The notes: a model not told the origin generated them from the sequence alone. A DNA stretch of 64,000 nucleotides from Micavibrio sp964400125 (GCA_964400125.1 CAYNSR010000002.1:1-64000), one strand, 5' to 3'. Counted from the first letter of the stretch, positions 50,826 through 59,355 are shown. Translations and numbers: made by a program.

Positions 50826-51776
50826 TTACGCGGTCTGTTTTACCGTCAGGACGCCGCATTGTCGGAGTTGTTTCAAGCCCTCAATGGCACCCGCATCCCG
50901 TGCCTGCGCCATATCGCCGATATGCAGGGTTCCGATTCCCGCGCCGACCAGATTGACCAGTTCGCGGGCGGACGGGATGCCGGAGGCGTAGAGATATTCC
51001 GCATGAATCTTCAGCCCCAGCCGTGCCGCGTTCATAAGCAGGCGATTGACGGGTTCTAAAACAAAAGAATATTTTCCATGTGGGTCGTGCAGTTCCGGGA
51101 CATCGATGCGGCGCGAATAGCCGACCGCCAGATGGCTTTTGGCGCACAGGCCGAAAAGCTTCCCTTGCGGTGAAAACGCCAGCGCGACGGCGAAGCGTTC
51201 ATGGCCCAGATTGGCCCTGCAATCGGCGATCATGTCCAAAAACTCCGCTTCCGGCGCGGTGGCGGGAAGGGCCGTGACAATCACCGGGGCATCATTGGCT
51301 GGTGCGTAATCCGCCGGAATTTCAAGAATGGGCGCGATGCGTTCTTCCTTGCGCCGGATCTCGTAAATATTGATCCCCGCGCGGGCGCAGATTTGCATCG
51401 ACATATTCTGGAAGTGATCGCCGCGTCGTGCGGCAAAATCCTTGTCGAAACCCTTGTGGTCGATATAGATCGTTTTAATCCCGGCTTCGGCGATATTCTT
51501 GGCACAATTGGGGCAGAACGGGTCGGTGACGCAGAGCGCGGCCCCGTCTGTCTTTGCCGGGGCCGCGAGAATGCAGGCAACTTCCGCATGCACGGTGCCG
51601 CTGGAATTGCCGATATCGGTTTCGGTGCCGAAATGCGAGATAATGGTTTCCGGCCAGAAATTGGTGCGCGACAGGCTGAAACCGTCTGTAAACAGGGTCG
51701 CCGCCACCTTGTTCGTCGGGTGCAGGCTCAAATTGACGACATCGACGGCCTTTTGCATTTGAAGGAAAGGAAGCAT
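50826..51776 (-). CDS. Two-domain cytidine/dCMP deaminase-like protein
   Basis: A 316-residue protein with two deaminase folds. The N-terminal one is intact: HAEVACI (His 63, Glu 65) and PFCPNC (Cys 88, Cys 91) form the zinc site. In the C-terminal half the fold pattern repeats (SPQGKLFGLCAKSH, EPVNRLLMNAARLG, GIPSARELVNLVG), but the HAE and P-C-x-x-C residues are replaced, so the second site cannot bind zinc and is probably structural. Substrate may be a cytosine or deoxycytidylate derivative. Divergent from the next deaminase gene (80-base gap) and convergent with sucB. Confidence 0.85.
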   Translation of the reverse strand: MLPFLQMQKAVDVVNLSLHPTNKVAATLFTDGFSLSRTNFWPETIISHFGTETDIGNSSGTVHAEVACILAAPAKTDGAALCVTDPFCPNCAKNIAEAGIKTIYIDHKGFDKDFAARRGDHFQNMSMQICARAGINIYEIRRKEERIAPILEIPADYAPANDAPVIVTALPATAPEAEFLDMIADCRANLGHERFAVALAFSPQGKLFGLCAKSHLAVGYSRRIDVPELHDPHGKYSFVLEPVNRLLMNAARLGLKIHAEYLYASGIPSARELVNLVGAGIGTLHIGDMAQARDAGAIEGLKQLRQCGVLTVKQTA

Positions 51777-51797
51777 TGAAAATGCGAATAAAAAAGG

Positions 51798-51825
51798 TTG
51801 AAGTCTGCTCTCTATCCCTTATAAG
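51798..51825 (+). promoter_or_regulatory. Promoter of the nucleotide island, left side
   Basis: TTGAAG (51798-51803), 16-base spacer, TATAAG (51820-51825); start codon 32 bases further. The -10 context ATCCCTTATAAGC nearly repeats in the promoter at the other end of the island (ATCCCCTTATAAAGC). Confidence 0.6.
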
Positions 51826-51856
51826 CTAGTCTATCAAAAAAATCGATGGACGCATC

Positions 51857-52297
51857 ATGGATCATGTTTTTTTCATGCAAAGGGCATATGAACAAGCCTT
51901 AAAAAGTTACAATGAAGGCGGCTGTCCGATTGGTGGTGTCCTTGTCGATCAGGATGGAACCATTCTTGGGGAGGGCCATAATATGCTGGTCCAGGAAGGC
52001 AATCCGATTATCCATGGTGAGATGGCCGCTATGCGGGCGGCAGGGCGGATGCTTTCGCGCCGCAATACGACCATGTATACGACTTTAAGCCCATGCATGA
52101 TGTGTGCGGGGACGATTGTGCAGTTTAAAATTGGACGGGTCGTGGTCGGCGATACGGTCAATTCTGCTGGGAATGTTGACTTTCTGCGCCAGAATGGAGT
52201 CGATGTGATCGTTCTGAACGATCCTGCATGTATCGCTCTTGTGGAAAAGTTTAGGCAAGAAAAACCTGCGCTGTGGACGGAAGACTGGGGTGGATAA
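51857..52297 (+). CDS. Nucleoside / cytosine deaminase family protein
   Basis: A 146-residue zinc deaminase of the cytosine/guanine deaminase type. CPIGGVLVDQDGTILGEGHN, IIHGEMAAMRAAG (His 53, Glu 55), and LSPCMMCAGTIV (Cys 80, Cys 83) are complete, and the end WTEDWGG resembles yeast cytosine deaminase. It should convert a free base such as cytosine or an analogue to the keto form. It is followed after 60-90 bases by the large SLOG/HAM1/LOG gene on the same strand, so they probably share the promoter at 51798. Confidence 0.9.
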   Translation: MDHVFFMQRAYEQALKSYNEGGCPIGGVLVDQDGTILGEGHNMLVQEGNPIIHGEMAAMRAAGRMLSRRNTTMYTTLSPCMMCAGTIVQFKIGRVVVGDTVNSAGNVDFLRQNGVDVIVLNDPACIALVEKFRQEKPALWTEDWGG

Positions 52298-52385
52298 AAA
52301 TATTAGGTGGCCCTAATCTTCTTGATATTCCATAAGAAAATAGGGTATACAGGGAATGGATTTTCACTATGTAAGGAGATTAGGT

Positions 52386-55121
52386 TTGGCAAGTCCTGAT
52401 TACTTAATGAAAACAGATTCTTATGATCTTTTTCACCGCATTGCTCATGCGGAAAAATTGCTGGATGGTATCCTTGAGGGCAAAAAACCGTATACAAGGG
52501 AAAACAGTTGGCTTTATACCCAGACGGCCCGGATGTTTTCGGGCCATTTTATTGCGGAAGAGCCAAAATCCTTTGTAACCCTTCCAGGAGAAGGGGCGTG
52601 GGAACAGGCCCTTAAGGGGGATACGCGTTACCACCCTGTCCCTGGGACTTTGGTAGAGGAACACGAAAATCTGGACTTATTTCTGCATGAGGCCGGGATC
52701 AAAAATTTTCGTGCCCTTGGGCTGACAACGGAGTCCTTTGACAAGCGCAAGACCAGTGCCGGTGCTTTCGTTTTGACCCCCGGCGATTTTCGGGCAGCAC
52801 GCCAATTCCTACAAACTCTTTCTGCAAAACTTTCCGGAGATACTCTCTTAGAAAAGACTCCGCTTATATTGCAGAACGGTGATGACTCCTTCTGGTCCCC
52901 CATGGTTAGATATCTGAAGCTTGACCGTTATAGGCAGTTTCTTGAGGAGAAGGGTGTTTTTATTACAAAAGATGTACAGGAAACAGTGAATGTTCTGGAT
53001 AGCGCACTCGGGGACAAAAAAAATATAATTCCCGCAAAGACTGAAAATCCGCTGACAATACCACCTGGGTCGGTCATTCTGATTTCTACGCGTAATAATA
53101 AAAAGATTCATGAACTTCAGGCGATTTTTGACTGCATGGATGCAGCAGTACGCGTATTGCCTTTCAATACAATTTTACGCAAGCCCCCGGAGGCACAGGA
53201 AACCAGCAAGACCTATACTGGAAACAATATTGAAAAAATAGATGTAGCTGCCAAATGTGTAGATCAGATGGGAATCGAGCATGTTCGCGCTATTCTGACA
53301 CAGCGTGGCCTTGATCCGAAAAAGACTTTTATTTGTGCCGATGATCGCGGCCTGGCGATGTTTGAAGATTTTTTTTCTGACCCCGTTTTTGACGATTGCC
53401 GGGACTTTTTGAATCCTTATAAAAAAATGCCGGGTGCGGAACTAGCACATGTTCTAAAAGCAATGGGAATCTCCGACATGTATGGCCGGATTGAAACTGC
53501 TGCAAGGAATATCGAAGAAAAGCGCCATAGGATCGGAGATCATCGCCCGGTTGATAGAACCGTTATAGATTACACGAATTATGTTTTTTGCCCGCTTGAG
53601 CCGGATGAAAAGGGGGAGCGCCCCGTTCAGGGATTTTGGGGTCAATCCGAAGATACGATTACCACTAAACAACCGCGATCATCCAGTGTCCTCTATAGCG
53701 AAAATTTTTTAATTCCAAAAGACGATCCGCAAGGTCGAATTAAGGCGGAAATTCCGGATTATATTGAAAAGCATAGCACGATGGCTAGGGCTTTGCGGGC
53801 AGCATCTCGTTCATTGGGGCTGGATAAGCATGCCGATTCTTTAACTATCGATTTTAATAAAAAAAGTTTTGGTAGGAATAAATGGGTTATCGGGACGCAA
53901 TATAGTCTATGTTCGCCATCTTCCGATATTGTAAGGCTGGTACAAATATTTGGAAAAGATGCACGGAGGAGTCCTTTCAGATTAAATAAAAATGCATCTT
54001 CCCGCTATGACCTCAGCAATATGCGCACCCATTGGATTAAAACATCCCCCGAAAATGGCGCAGAAGGACATTCGGTTCGCTCATCATTGAATAACTTTGA
54101 ATCGTTTGCGCGGGAATCAAATGCCTTTGTTCTAATGCCGGAACGAACCAGGAATGATAAAACACTTTTGCGTAATATGTTTACCTTTTTTTCGCTGGTA
54201 GTCGGTAAGCAGATTTTTGATTCAAATATCGCGGGAAAGCCGGTTGTTCTGCTCAAGCCTTCGGGGGATCAGACTTGGGCGCCGTTTGAAAAGCTTTATC
54301 ATCATCTGCATCGTCATGGTTTAATAGGCGATAAGCCTGAGCATATCTATAAAGTTAAGAATAGTTCTGTAGATGTTCAGGAATATCTGAAAAAGCGTAA
54401 AGATCAATATATCCCAGAAAACGTATTGGCTACGGTTTATGAGGAAAAAGGTGAGATTTTATCTCCCGATAAAAAACTGTTCCGTGTTGCCGTCTATTGC
54501 TCGGGAACATCTACCAATGCAACTTTGTCCCGTCAAACGAAAGATTTTGGTTACAAACTGGCTGAGCAGGAATACTCCGTGAAATACGGTGGTGGAACAA
54601 TGGGGCTGATGGATAAACTCGGTAAAGGTTATCGCAGTCGTCGTGCCGAACGCCCGAATGATCCTGTTTTGAATCATATATCAGCTATCCAGTGTTCCGA
54701 TACAGCGCAATCGGAAGGCATATGTGAAGAAGACGATTTTGTCTGTATCCATACAAATATTTACCATCGCATGGAAGATTTGATGGATGTTGAGGCAGAG
54801 GTCGCTTTATTTGGCGGGGCTGGAACGGTTCAGGAAATTTCATCATCCTTGCTTGCGCGTCTCAGTGGAACAAAATCAACAATTAATAGGCCACTGATTA
54901 TCGTGAATCATGAAATCGGGCAGGGAGAACATAAAGATCGTGTCTTTGCACCACTGATGGAAATATTGAGGCCGGCACTTTGCAAGAAACTGAATGTTCA
55001 TTTTGTTGATACCATAGAGGGTGCATTCGATATTCTGAATGAAGCTCGAAATAACTGTGCTGTGGACATCAGGCAGAATAAGGCGAGCACGCCGCTGCCC
55101 TATATTCCGCGCGCGGCCTAG
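52386..55121 (+). CDS. SLOG-like / HAM1-like / SLOG-like / LOG multidomain protein
   Basis: About 911 residues. Read as four parts (numbers from the longer ATG form at 52356): 60-215, SLOG-like (GAFVLTPGDFRAARQF); 238-460, HAM1/ITPase-like (ISTRNNKKIHELQAIF, ICADDRGLAMF, then VQGFWGQSEDTITT); 570-690, a second SLOG-like part (NAFVLMPERTRNDKTLL) similar to the first; 708-900, a LOG domain (VAVYCSGTSTNA, VKYGGGTMGLMDKLG, FGGAGTVQEISSS). HAM1 enzymes hydrolyse non-canonical NTPs; LOG enzymes release bases from nucleoside monophosphates. A TTG at 52386 with AAGGAGA six to seven bases upstream is the better start than ATG 52356. AT-rich, unlike the TCA genes. Confidence 0.8.
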   Translation: MASPDYLMKTDSYDLFHRIAHAEKLLDGILEGKKPYTRENSWLYTQTARMFSGHFIAEEPKSFVTLPGEGAWEQALKGDTRYHPVPGTLVEEHENLDLFLHEAGIKNFRALGLTTESFDKRKTSAGAFVLTPGDFRAARQFLQTLSAKLSGDTLLEKTPLILQNGDDSFWSPMVRYLKLDRYRQFLEEKGVFITKDVQETVNVLDSALGDKKNIIPAKTENPLTIPPGSVILISTRNNKKIHELQAIFDCMDAAVRVLPFNTILRKPPEAQETSKTYTGNNIEKIDVAAKCVDQMGIEHVRAILTQRGLDPKKTFICADDRGLAMFEDFFSDPVFDDCRDFLNPYKKMPGAELAHVLKAMGISDMYGRIETAARNIEEKRHRIGDHRPVDRTVIDYTNYVFCPLEPDEKGERPVQGFWGQSEDTITTKQPRSSSVLYSENFLIPKDDPQGRIKAEIPDYIEKHSTMARALRAASRSLGLDKHADSLTIDFNKKSFGRNKWVIGTQYSLCSPSSDIVRLVQIFGKDARRSPFRLNKNASSRYDLSNMRTHWIKTSPENGAEGHSVRSSLNNFESFARESNAFVLMPERTRNDKTLLRNMFTFFSLVVGKQIFDSNIAGKPVVLLKPSGDQTWAPFEKLYHHLHRHGLIGDKPEHIYKVKNSSVDVQEYLKKRKDQYIPENVLATVYEEKGEILSPDKKLFRVAVYCSGTSTNATLSRQTKDFGYKLAEQEYSVKYGGGTMGLMDKLGKGYRSRRAERPNDPVLNHISAIQCSDTAQSEGICEEDDFVCIHTNIYHRMEDLMDVEAEVALFGGAGTVQEISSSLLARLSGTKSTINRPLIIVNHEIGQGEHKDRVFAPLMEILRPALCKKLNVHFVDTIEGAFDILNEARNNCAVDIRQNKASTPLPYIPRAA

Positions 55122-55142
55122 GTTGGGTCGATTATCCCGGAA

Positions 55143-56291
55143 TTAGACATAGGACGCAATGGGAGGGCTTTCGCGAAGGTATGGCCCATAGTCCTGACTG
55201 AGGTGGTGATGAATCCTGTCGTTTTCAGCTTTCAGTTTAAACATACTGCGAATGCAGCCCTTTCGTGAGGGGGTATTCAATTCAATATAGTCTTTCAGCC
55301 CACCATATTCCTTTTGAAAATAATAAGACCCGCGTTCGGCCTTACTGAATTTATTCGGTATCAGCGTATTTCCTGCTGCAAGCTGCAGGTGTTTTGCAAC
55401 AGCACCCATCGCCTGTTTCCGTTCTTCGTTGCTCATGGGCGAAGAAACATAATCCGTGGCATGAGGATCCCTATCGTAGAGGCAGGGTTTAAATAAAGGT
55501 TCTGCTTCTGCCTCCATATCAACATGATATAAAATTGGTCCTGTTTTTGGCATGTGACCCAAATATGTCCGGTTTTTAAAAGGCTGCGGATCAAACACGA
55601 AACGGGATTCATCAAGGAGCAATTCGATAAAAAACTTCTTTCCTTTTAATCCGGTAGCCTCCTCGGGAAATTCAATGATGTGGCGGTTGCGCAAGACATC
55701 AGGACGGTGAATTTCAACCAGCAATTTGGCAAGGGCGTCCTCCAGCGGCAAATGCTTCATCTTGCGCGGAACAACGGCTTCAAGCGCCTGGTAGAGTTCT
55801 GGATAGTTCGATCTGGGGAATTTTTTAAAGAGCGGGGCAAAATCTATTTTATCAAAAGAGGCAATTTTGGTTTCAAATTCGCTGCGAATCAATGCGCCAG
55901 TTTCATCCTGCACCTTGCCGAATTTCACGCAGATATCCGCCCGCGTCACATGGTTGATGTTACCGTCGGGGCACAGGCCGCGGATGCGCACACTGGTGCC
56001 AATTTTCTGAAGGGCGAAGTCCGGAGTATCGAGTTGGCGGGAAAGGAGGGCACCGCCATCTTTGTTAATTGTCCGGAAGGAGGGGTCCAGAACTTCTTGA
56101 GATGAACGAATCCACCCCTTGTTCTGGAAATATTTTTTAATATCCTGAAACGTTTGCGTATTGATGGCACCATCAGGCATCCGGGGTCCGAGAAACTTGA
56201 TCTCGTACTCGCACGTTTTTGCCTCGTCATTAAAGACGGGCTTGAGGACGGATGACTCGGCCTCATGGCAGGTAAGGGCTTTTTGCGACAT
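55143..56291 (-). CDS. CYTH (triphosphate tunnel) domain protein with C-terminal extension
   Basis: A 382-residue protein. The CYTH signature E-x-E-x-K is EYEIK at 28-32; RQLDTPDFALQKIGTSVRIRG (85-105), the Lys in CVKFGK, RSEFETK (136-142), FIELLLDESRF (221-231) and VDMEAEAE (257-264) supply the remaining tunnel residues. CYTH enzymes act on triphosphates: adenylate cyclase class IV, thiamine triphosphatase or inorganic triphosphatase. Most are about 200 residues, so the C-terminal 110 residues are extra. Start at 56291 after CAAGGAGACAAT; a longer in-frame extension is rejected. Convergent with the SLOG/LOG gene (21 bases apart). Confidence 0.82.
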   Translation of the reverse strand: MSQKALTCHEAESSVLKPVFNDEAKTCEYEIKFLGPRMPDGAINTQTFQDIKKYFQNKGWIRSSQEVLDPSFRTINKDGGALLSRQLDTPDFALQKIGTSVRIRGLCPDGNINHVTRADICVKFGKVQDETGALIRSEFETKIASFDKIDFAPLFKKFPRSNYPELYQALEAVVPRKMKHLPLEDALAKLLVEIHRPDVLRNRHIIEFPEEATGLKGKKFFIELLLDESRFVFDPQPFKNRTYLGHMPKTGPILYHVDMEAEAEPLFKPCLYDRDPHATDYVSSPMSNEERKQAMGAVAKHLQLAAGNTLIPNKFSKAERGSYYFQKEYGGLKDYIELNTPSRKGCIRSMFKLKAENDRIHHHLSQDYGPYLRESPPIASYV

Positions 56292-56328
56292 ATTGTCTCC
56301 TTGCAAGGTGGCCTTACGATTTAGATGC

Positions 56329-56357
56329 TTTATAAGGGGATGCTGAAATAATGTCAA
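56329..56357 (-). promoter_or_regulatory. Promoter of the CYTH gene, right side of the island
   Basis: On the minus strand TTGACA (56357-56352), a 17-base spacer and TATAAA (56334-56329), a near-consensus sigma-70-type promoter, 38 bases before the start codon. Confidence 0.75.
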
Positions 56358-56478
56358 CGACAATTATGAAAAGCTAATATTCCATATAAAACAAGGCTCT
56401 CGCCAACGGGCGGAATACCGGGTAAAAGGATTCTCCGGTCCTTCAAAATCACTCCTAGATACATGTGGAAAACTTTTC

Positions 56479-57873
56479 ATGACCCAACCTTCCTATGACG
56501 TTATTGTTATTGGCGCTGGTCCCGGCGGCTATGTGTGCGCTATTCGCGCTGCGCAACTGGGGATGAAGGTCGCCTGCGTTGAAAAGCGCAACGCGCTGGG
56601 CGGAACTTGCCTGAATGTGGGCTGTATCCCCTCCAAGGCACTCTTATATGCCTCCGAACAATACGAAAAGGCCGGGCATCATCTGGCGGAGCTGGGCGTT
56701 AAAGTGGGGCCTGTCGCTCTGGACCTTAAGGCTATGATGGGGCACAAGGATTCGGTTGTCGGTGCCAACGTCAAGGGCATCGAATTCCTGTTCAAAAAAC
56801 ACAAAATCGACTGGCTGAAGGGCGAAGGAACCGTCACTGCGCCGGGGCAGGTTAAAGTGGAATCTGAAGAGTACATGGCAAAACATATCGTCATCGCCAC
56901 CGGGTCCGATGTGGTTTCCCTGCCCGGAATCACCATCGATGAGAAACGAATCGTATCGTCTACAGGCGCGCTCGGTCTGGCCGGGGTGCCGGAAAAACTG
57001 GCGGTGATCGGTGGCGGGGTGATCGGGCTGGAGCTGGGCGCGGTCTGGCGGCGTCTGGGCGCGGACGTCACGGTCATTGAATATCTCGATCGCATCCTGC
57101 CCGGCATGGATGGTGAATTGTCCCGCGAAATGAAAAAAATCCTGACAAAACAAGGTATTCAATTCAAACTTGAAACCAAGGTCGCGGAGGCCAAGGCGTC
57201 CGACAAGGGCGTCACCCTGACGCTGGAGGCGGCCAGCGGCGGGAATACTGAAACCCTGTCTGCCGATATCGTTCTGGTCGCGGTCGGGCGCAAGCCTTAT
57301 GTTGCCGGTCTGGGGCTCGATAAAATCGGCGTGGCGCTGGATGAGCGCGGGCGAATCAGGACAGATCATAAATTCCAGACCAATATCGCCGGGCTTTATG
57401 CGATCGGCGATGTCATCGCCGGGCCGATGCTGGCGCACAAGGCGGAGGATGAAGGCATGATTCTTGCGGAAATGCTGGCCGGACAGAGCGGGCATATCGA
57501 TTACAACCTGATCCCCGGTGTGGTGTACACCTGGCCTGAAGTCGCCAGCGTGGGAAAAACCGAGGAACAGTTAAAGGCCGAAGGCGTCGCCTACAAGGTC
57601 GGGAAATTCCCCTTCATGGCCAATGGCCGTGCCCGGGCGATGAATGCGACAGACGGGTTTGTCAAAATTCTGGCCGCTACGGCATCGGACCGCGTGTTGG
57701 GCGTCCATATTATCGGCCCCGAGGCCGGGACGCTGATTGGCGAGGCAACGCTGGCAATGGAATTCGGGGCTTCATCCGAAGACATCGCTCGCACCTGCCA
57801 TGCGCACCCGACGCTGGAAGAGGTGCTCAAGGAAGCGGCGCTGGCCGTCGATGGCAGGCCGATCCATATTTAA
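56479..57873 (+). CDS. lpdA: Dihydrolipoyl dehydrogenase
   Basis: FAD/NAD flavoprotein E3 of the 2-oxoacid dehydrogenase complexes, 464 residues. VIGAGPGGYVCAIRAAQLG (FAD fold), GGTCLNVGCIPSKALLY (redox disulphide), VIGGGVIGLELGAVW (NAD fold), YAIGDVIAG, and CHAHPTLEEVLKEAAL (active-site His-Glu) are all present. It follows the island instead of sucB, with a 115-base divergent gap shared with the CYTH gene, so it must have its own promoter. Overlaps the convergent secreted-protein gene by four bases. Confidence 0.96.
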   Translation: MTQPSYDVIVIGAGPGGYVCAIRAAQLGMKVACVEKRNALGGTCLNVGCIPSKALLYASEQYEKAGHHLAELGVKVGPVALDLKAMMGHKDSVVGANVKGIEFLFKKHKIDWLKGEGTVTAPGQVKVESEEYMAKHIVIATGSDVVSLPGITIDEKRIVSSTGALGLAGVPEKLAVIGGGVIGLELGAVWRRLGADVTVIEYLDRILPGMDGELSREMKKILTKQGIQFKLETKVAEAKASDKGVTLTLEAASGGNTETLSADIVLVAVGRKPYVAGLGLDKIGVALDERGRIRTDHKFQTNIAGLYAIGDVIAGPMLAHKAEDEGMILAEMLAGQSGHIDYNLIPGVVYTWPEVASVGKTEEQLKAEGVAYKVGKFPFMANGRARAMNATDGFVKILAATASDRVLGVHIIGPEAGTLIGEATLAMEFGASSEDIARTCHAHPTLEEVLKEAALAVDGRPIHI

Positions 57874-58343
57874 TTCCCGTAGTATAGGAAGGGGCTGTCG
57901 GGCTTTTTTTCCTCAAGCCCGAGTTCCCGAAGGCTGGGGCTGTCCGTTATCACGCATCCGTCAGCCTCGATGGTCCTGATCTCTTCCGGCGTGGCCGAGG
58001 TGTCAACTCTGTAGGTCAGGCCCTCTTTACGAGTCAGTGTATGCGGACGATTCTTCGGAAAATAAACGCAGGCGCGATCCGCATCGTTCTTGCCGCTGAA
58101 AATAACGGCTGTATAGCGCGACATCAGGAATACGGGCCAGTTCCATGGGTACAGGTAGTCACTGGCATCGACCTGGAAAGAAACCGTGCCATCGCCATGG
58201 TCCTTCTGATGGTGTCCCTTCGCGGTGATAACGCCCGGATCGCCGAGTCGCATCGTCTCTTGTGCCGCCGCCGGAGTCATGGCGACAGCAATCGCCGTTG
58301 CTCCCAGAAATTCCCGGAGGATGCTTCTGCCCTTGCCCGTAAT
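57870..58343 (-). CDS. Hypothetical secreted protein, possible ATT start
   Basis: About 157 residues with a signal peptide (ILREFLGATAIAVAMTPAAA ending before Q-E-T) and no recognised domain. The mature part contains YLYPWNWPVFLMSRY and two Cys. The only ATG codons are too far in and would destroy the signal peptide. A TTG at 58364 would lie at or before the transcription start expected from TATAAT (58372-58367). A perfect AAGGAGG (58355-58349) lies five bases before an ATT codon (58343), so translation may start at ATT, as in infC. Coordinates follow this reading. Confidence 0.62.
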   Translation of the reverse strand: MTGKGRSILREFLGATAIAVAMTPAAAQETMRLGDPGVITAKGHHQKDHGDGTVSFQVDASDYLYPWNWPVFLMSRYTAVIFSGKNDADRACVYFPKNRPHTLTRKEGLTYRVDTSATPEEIRTIEADGCVITDSPSLRELGLEEKKPDSPFLYYGN

Positions 58344-58398
58344 GATGCCCTCCTTATCCGCCAATTATTATACTAAAGGGGCAAAATTGATAAATCCT

Positions 58399-59346
58399 TT
58401 ATTCAGGATTCTCGTGCGCGCGTGGATGGGCGGCCAGATAGGTAGCCATCAGCTCCCCGGCGTTGATTTCCGTGTAGCGCTGCGTGGTGGAGAGCGAGGC
58501 ATGGCCGAGCATTTCCTGAATTTCGCGCAGATTTGCGCCGTTTTGCAGCAGATGCGTGGCGAAGGAATGGCGCAAGGCATGCGGCGTTGCCGTCTCCGGA
58601 AGGCCGAGATGGGCCCGCAGGGCGCGCATCGATTTTTGGGCCATCCCCTGATTCAGCCGTTTGCCCTGTTTCCCCAGAAACAGCGGACGCCTTGGTTCTT
58701 CGGCAAAGGGGCAGAGGGCGCGGTAACGGGTCAGGGCGGATTCAACCGCCTCCAGCACGGGAACCTGACGCTCTTTCCGCCCTTTCCCCAAGACCCGCAG
58801 GAAGCCATCGCGCGGCAGGTCTTCGACATTCAGCGACAGGGCTTCCGCAATCCGCAATCCACACCCGTAAAGCAGTGTGAACAAGGCGCGGTCCCGTTCT
58901 TCCATCCAGTTCTGCGTTGGCTGGTCGAGGATGGAAAATGCCTGCCGTTCACTCATCGGGCGCGGCAGTTTGTGGGGCTGCTTCGGTGCGCGCACGTTCC
59001 GGATCGCGGGATTGTGCATGATGCCCTGTTTATCAAGCCATGACAGGAAGCTTTTCACACCGGACAAGGAACGCGCCCGGGATGATGCTGCCGCGCCGTC
59101 CATCATCCGGCGCGACATCCATGCGCGAAAATCCCGCAAGGACGCATCGGACAGGCTGTTGAGCGAGGGGGGGTGGCCGTGATGATCCGTCAGGAATTGA
59201 AAGAAACAGGTGATGTCGGAAACATAGGCGCGCAAGGTGTGTTTCGAAACAACTTTTTCATGGCGCAGATACGAAACCCAGCGCAGATATGCATCGCGCA
59301 GGTCGGCGGCGCAAAATTCCCGGATATGAGAATCGGTTTCGTCCAT
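58399..59346 (-). CDS. xerC: Tyrosine recombinase XerC
   Basis: Site-specific recombinase that resolves chromosome dimers at dif with XerD, 315 residues. The N-terminal core-binding domain (residues 1-110) contains LRAYVSDITCFFQFL; the catalytic domain has TLLYGCGLRIAEAL (first Arg), GKGRKERQVPV (Lys), HALRHSFATHLL (His-x-x-Arg) and LGHASLSTTQRYTEI (His and nucleophile Tyr), all intact. It follows the DUF484 gene by nine bases, a common pairing. Confidence 0.94.
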   Translation of the reverse strand: MDETDSHIREFCAADLRDAYLRWVSYLRHEKVVSKHTLRAYVSDITCFFQFLTDHHGHPPSLNSLSDASLRDFRAWMSRRMMDGAAASSRARSLSGVKSFLSWLDKQGIMHNPAIRNVRAPKQPHKLPRPMSERQAFSILDQPTQNWMEERDRALFTLLYGCGLRIAEALSLNVEDLPRDGFLRVLGKGRKERQVPVLEAVESALTRYRALCPFAEEPRRPLFLGKQGKRLNQGMAQKSMRALRAHLGLPETATPHALRHSFATHLLQNGANLREIQEMLGHASLSTTQRYTEINAGELMATYLAAHPRAHENPE

Positions 59347-59355
59347 AGGTCATTT

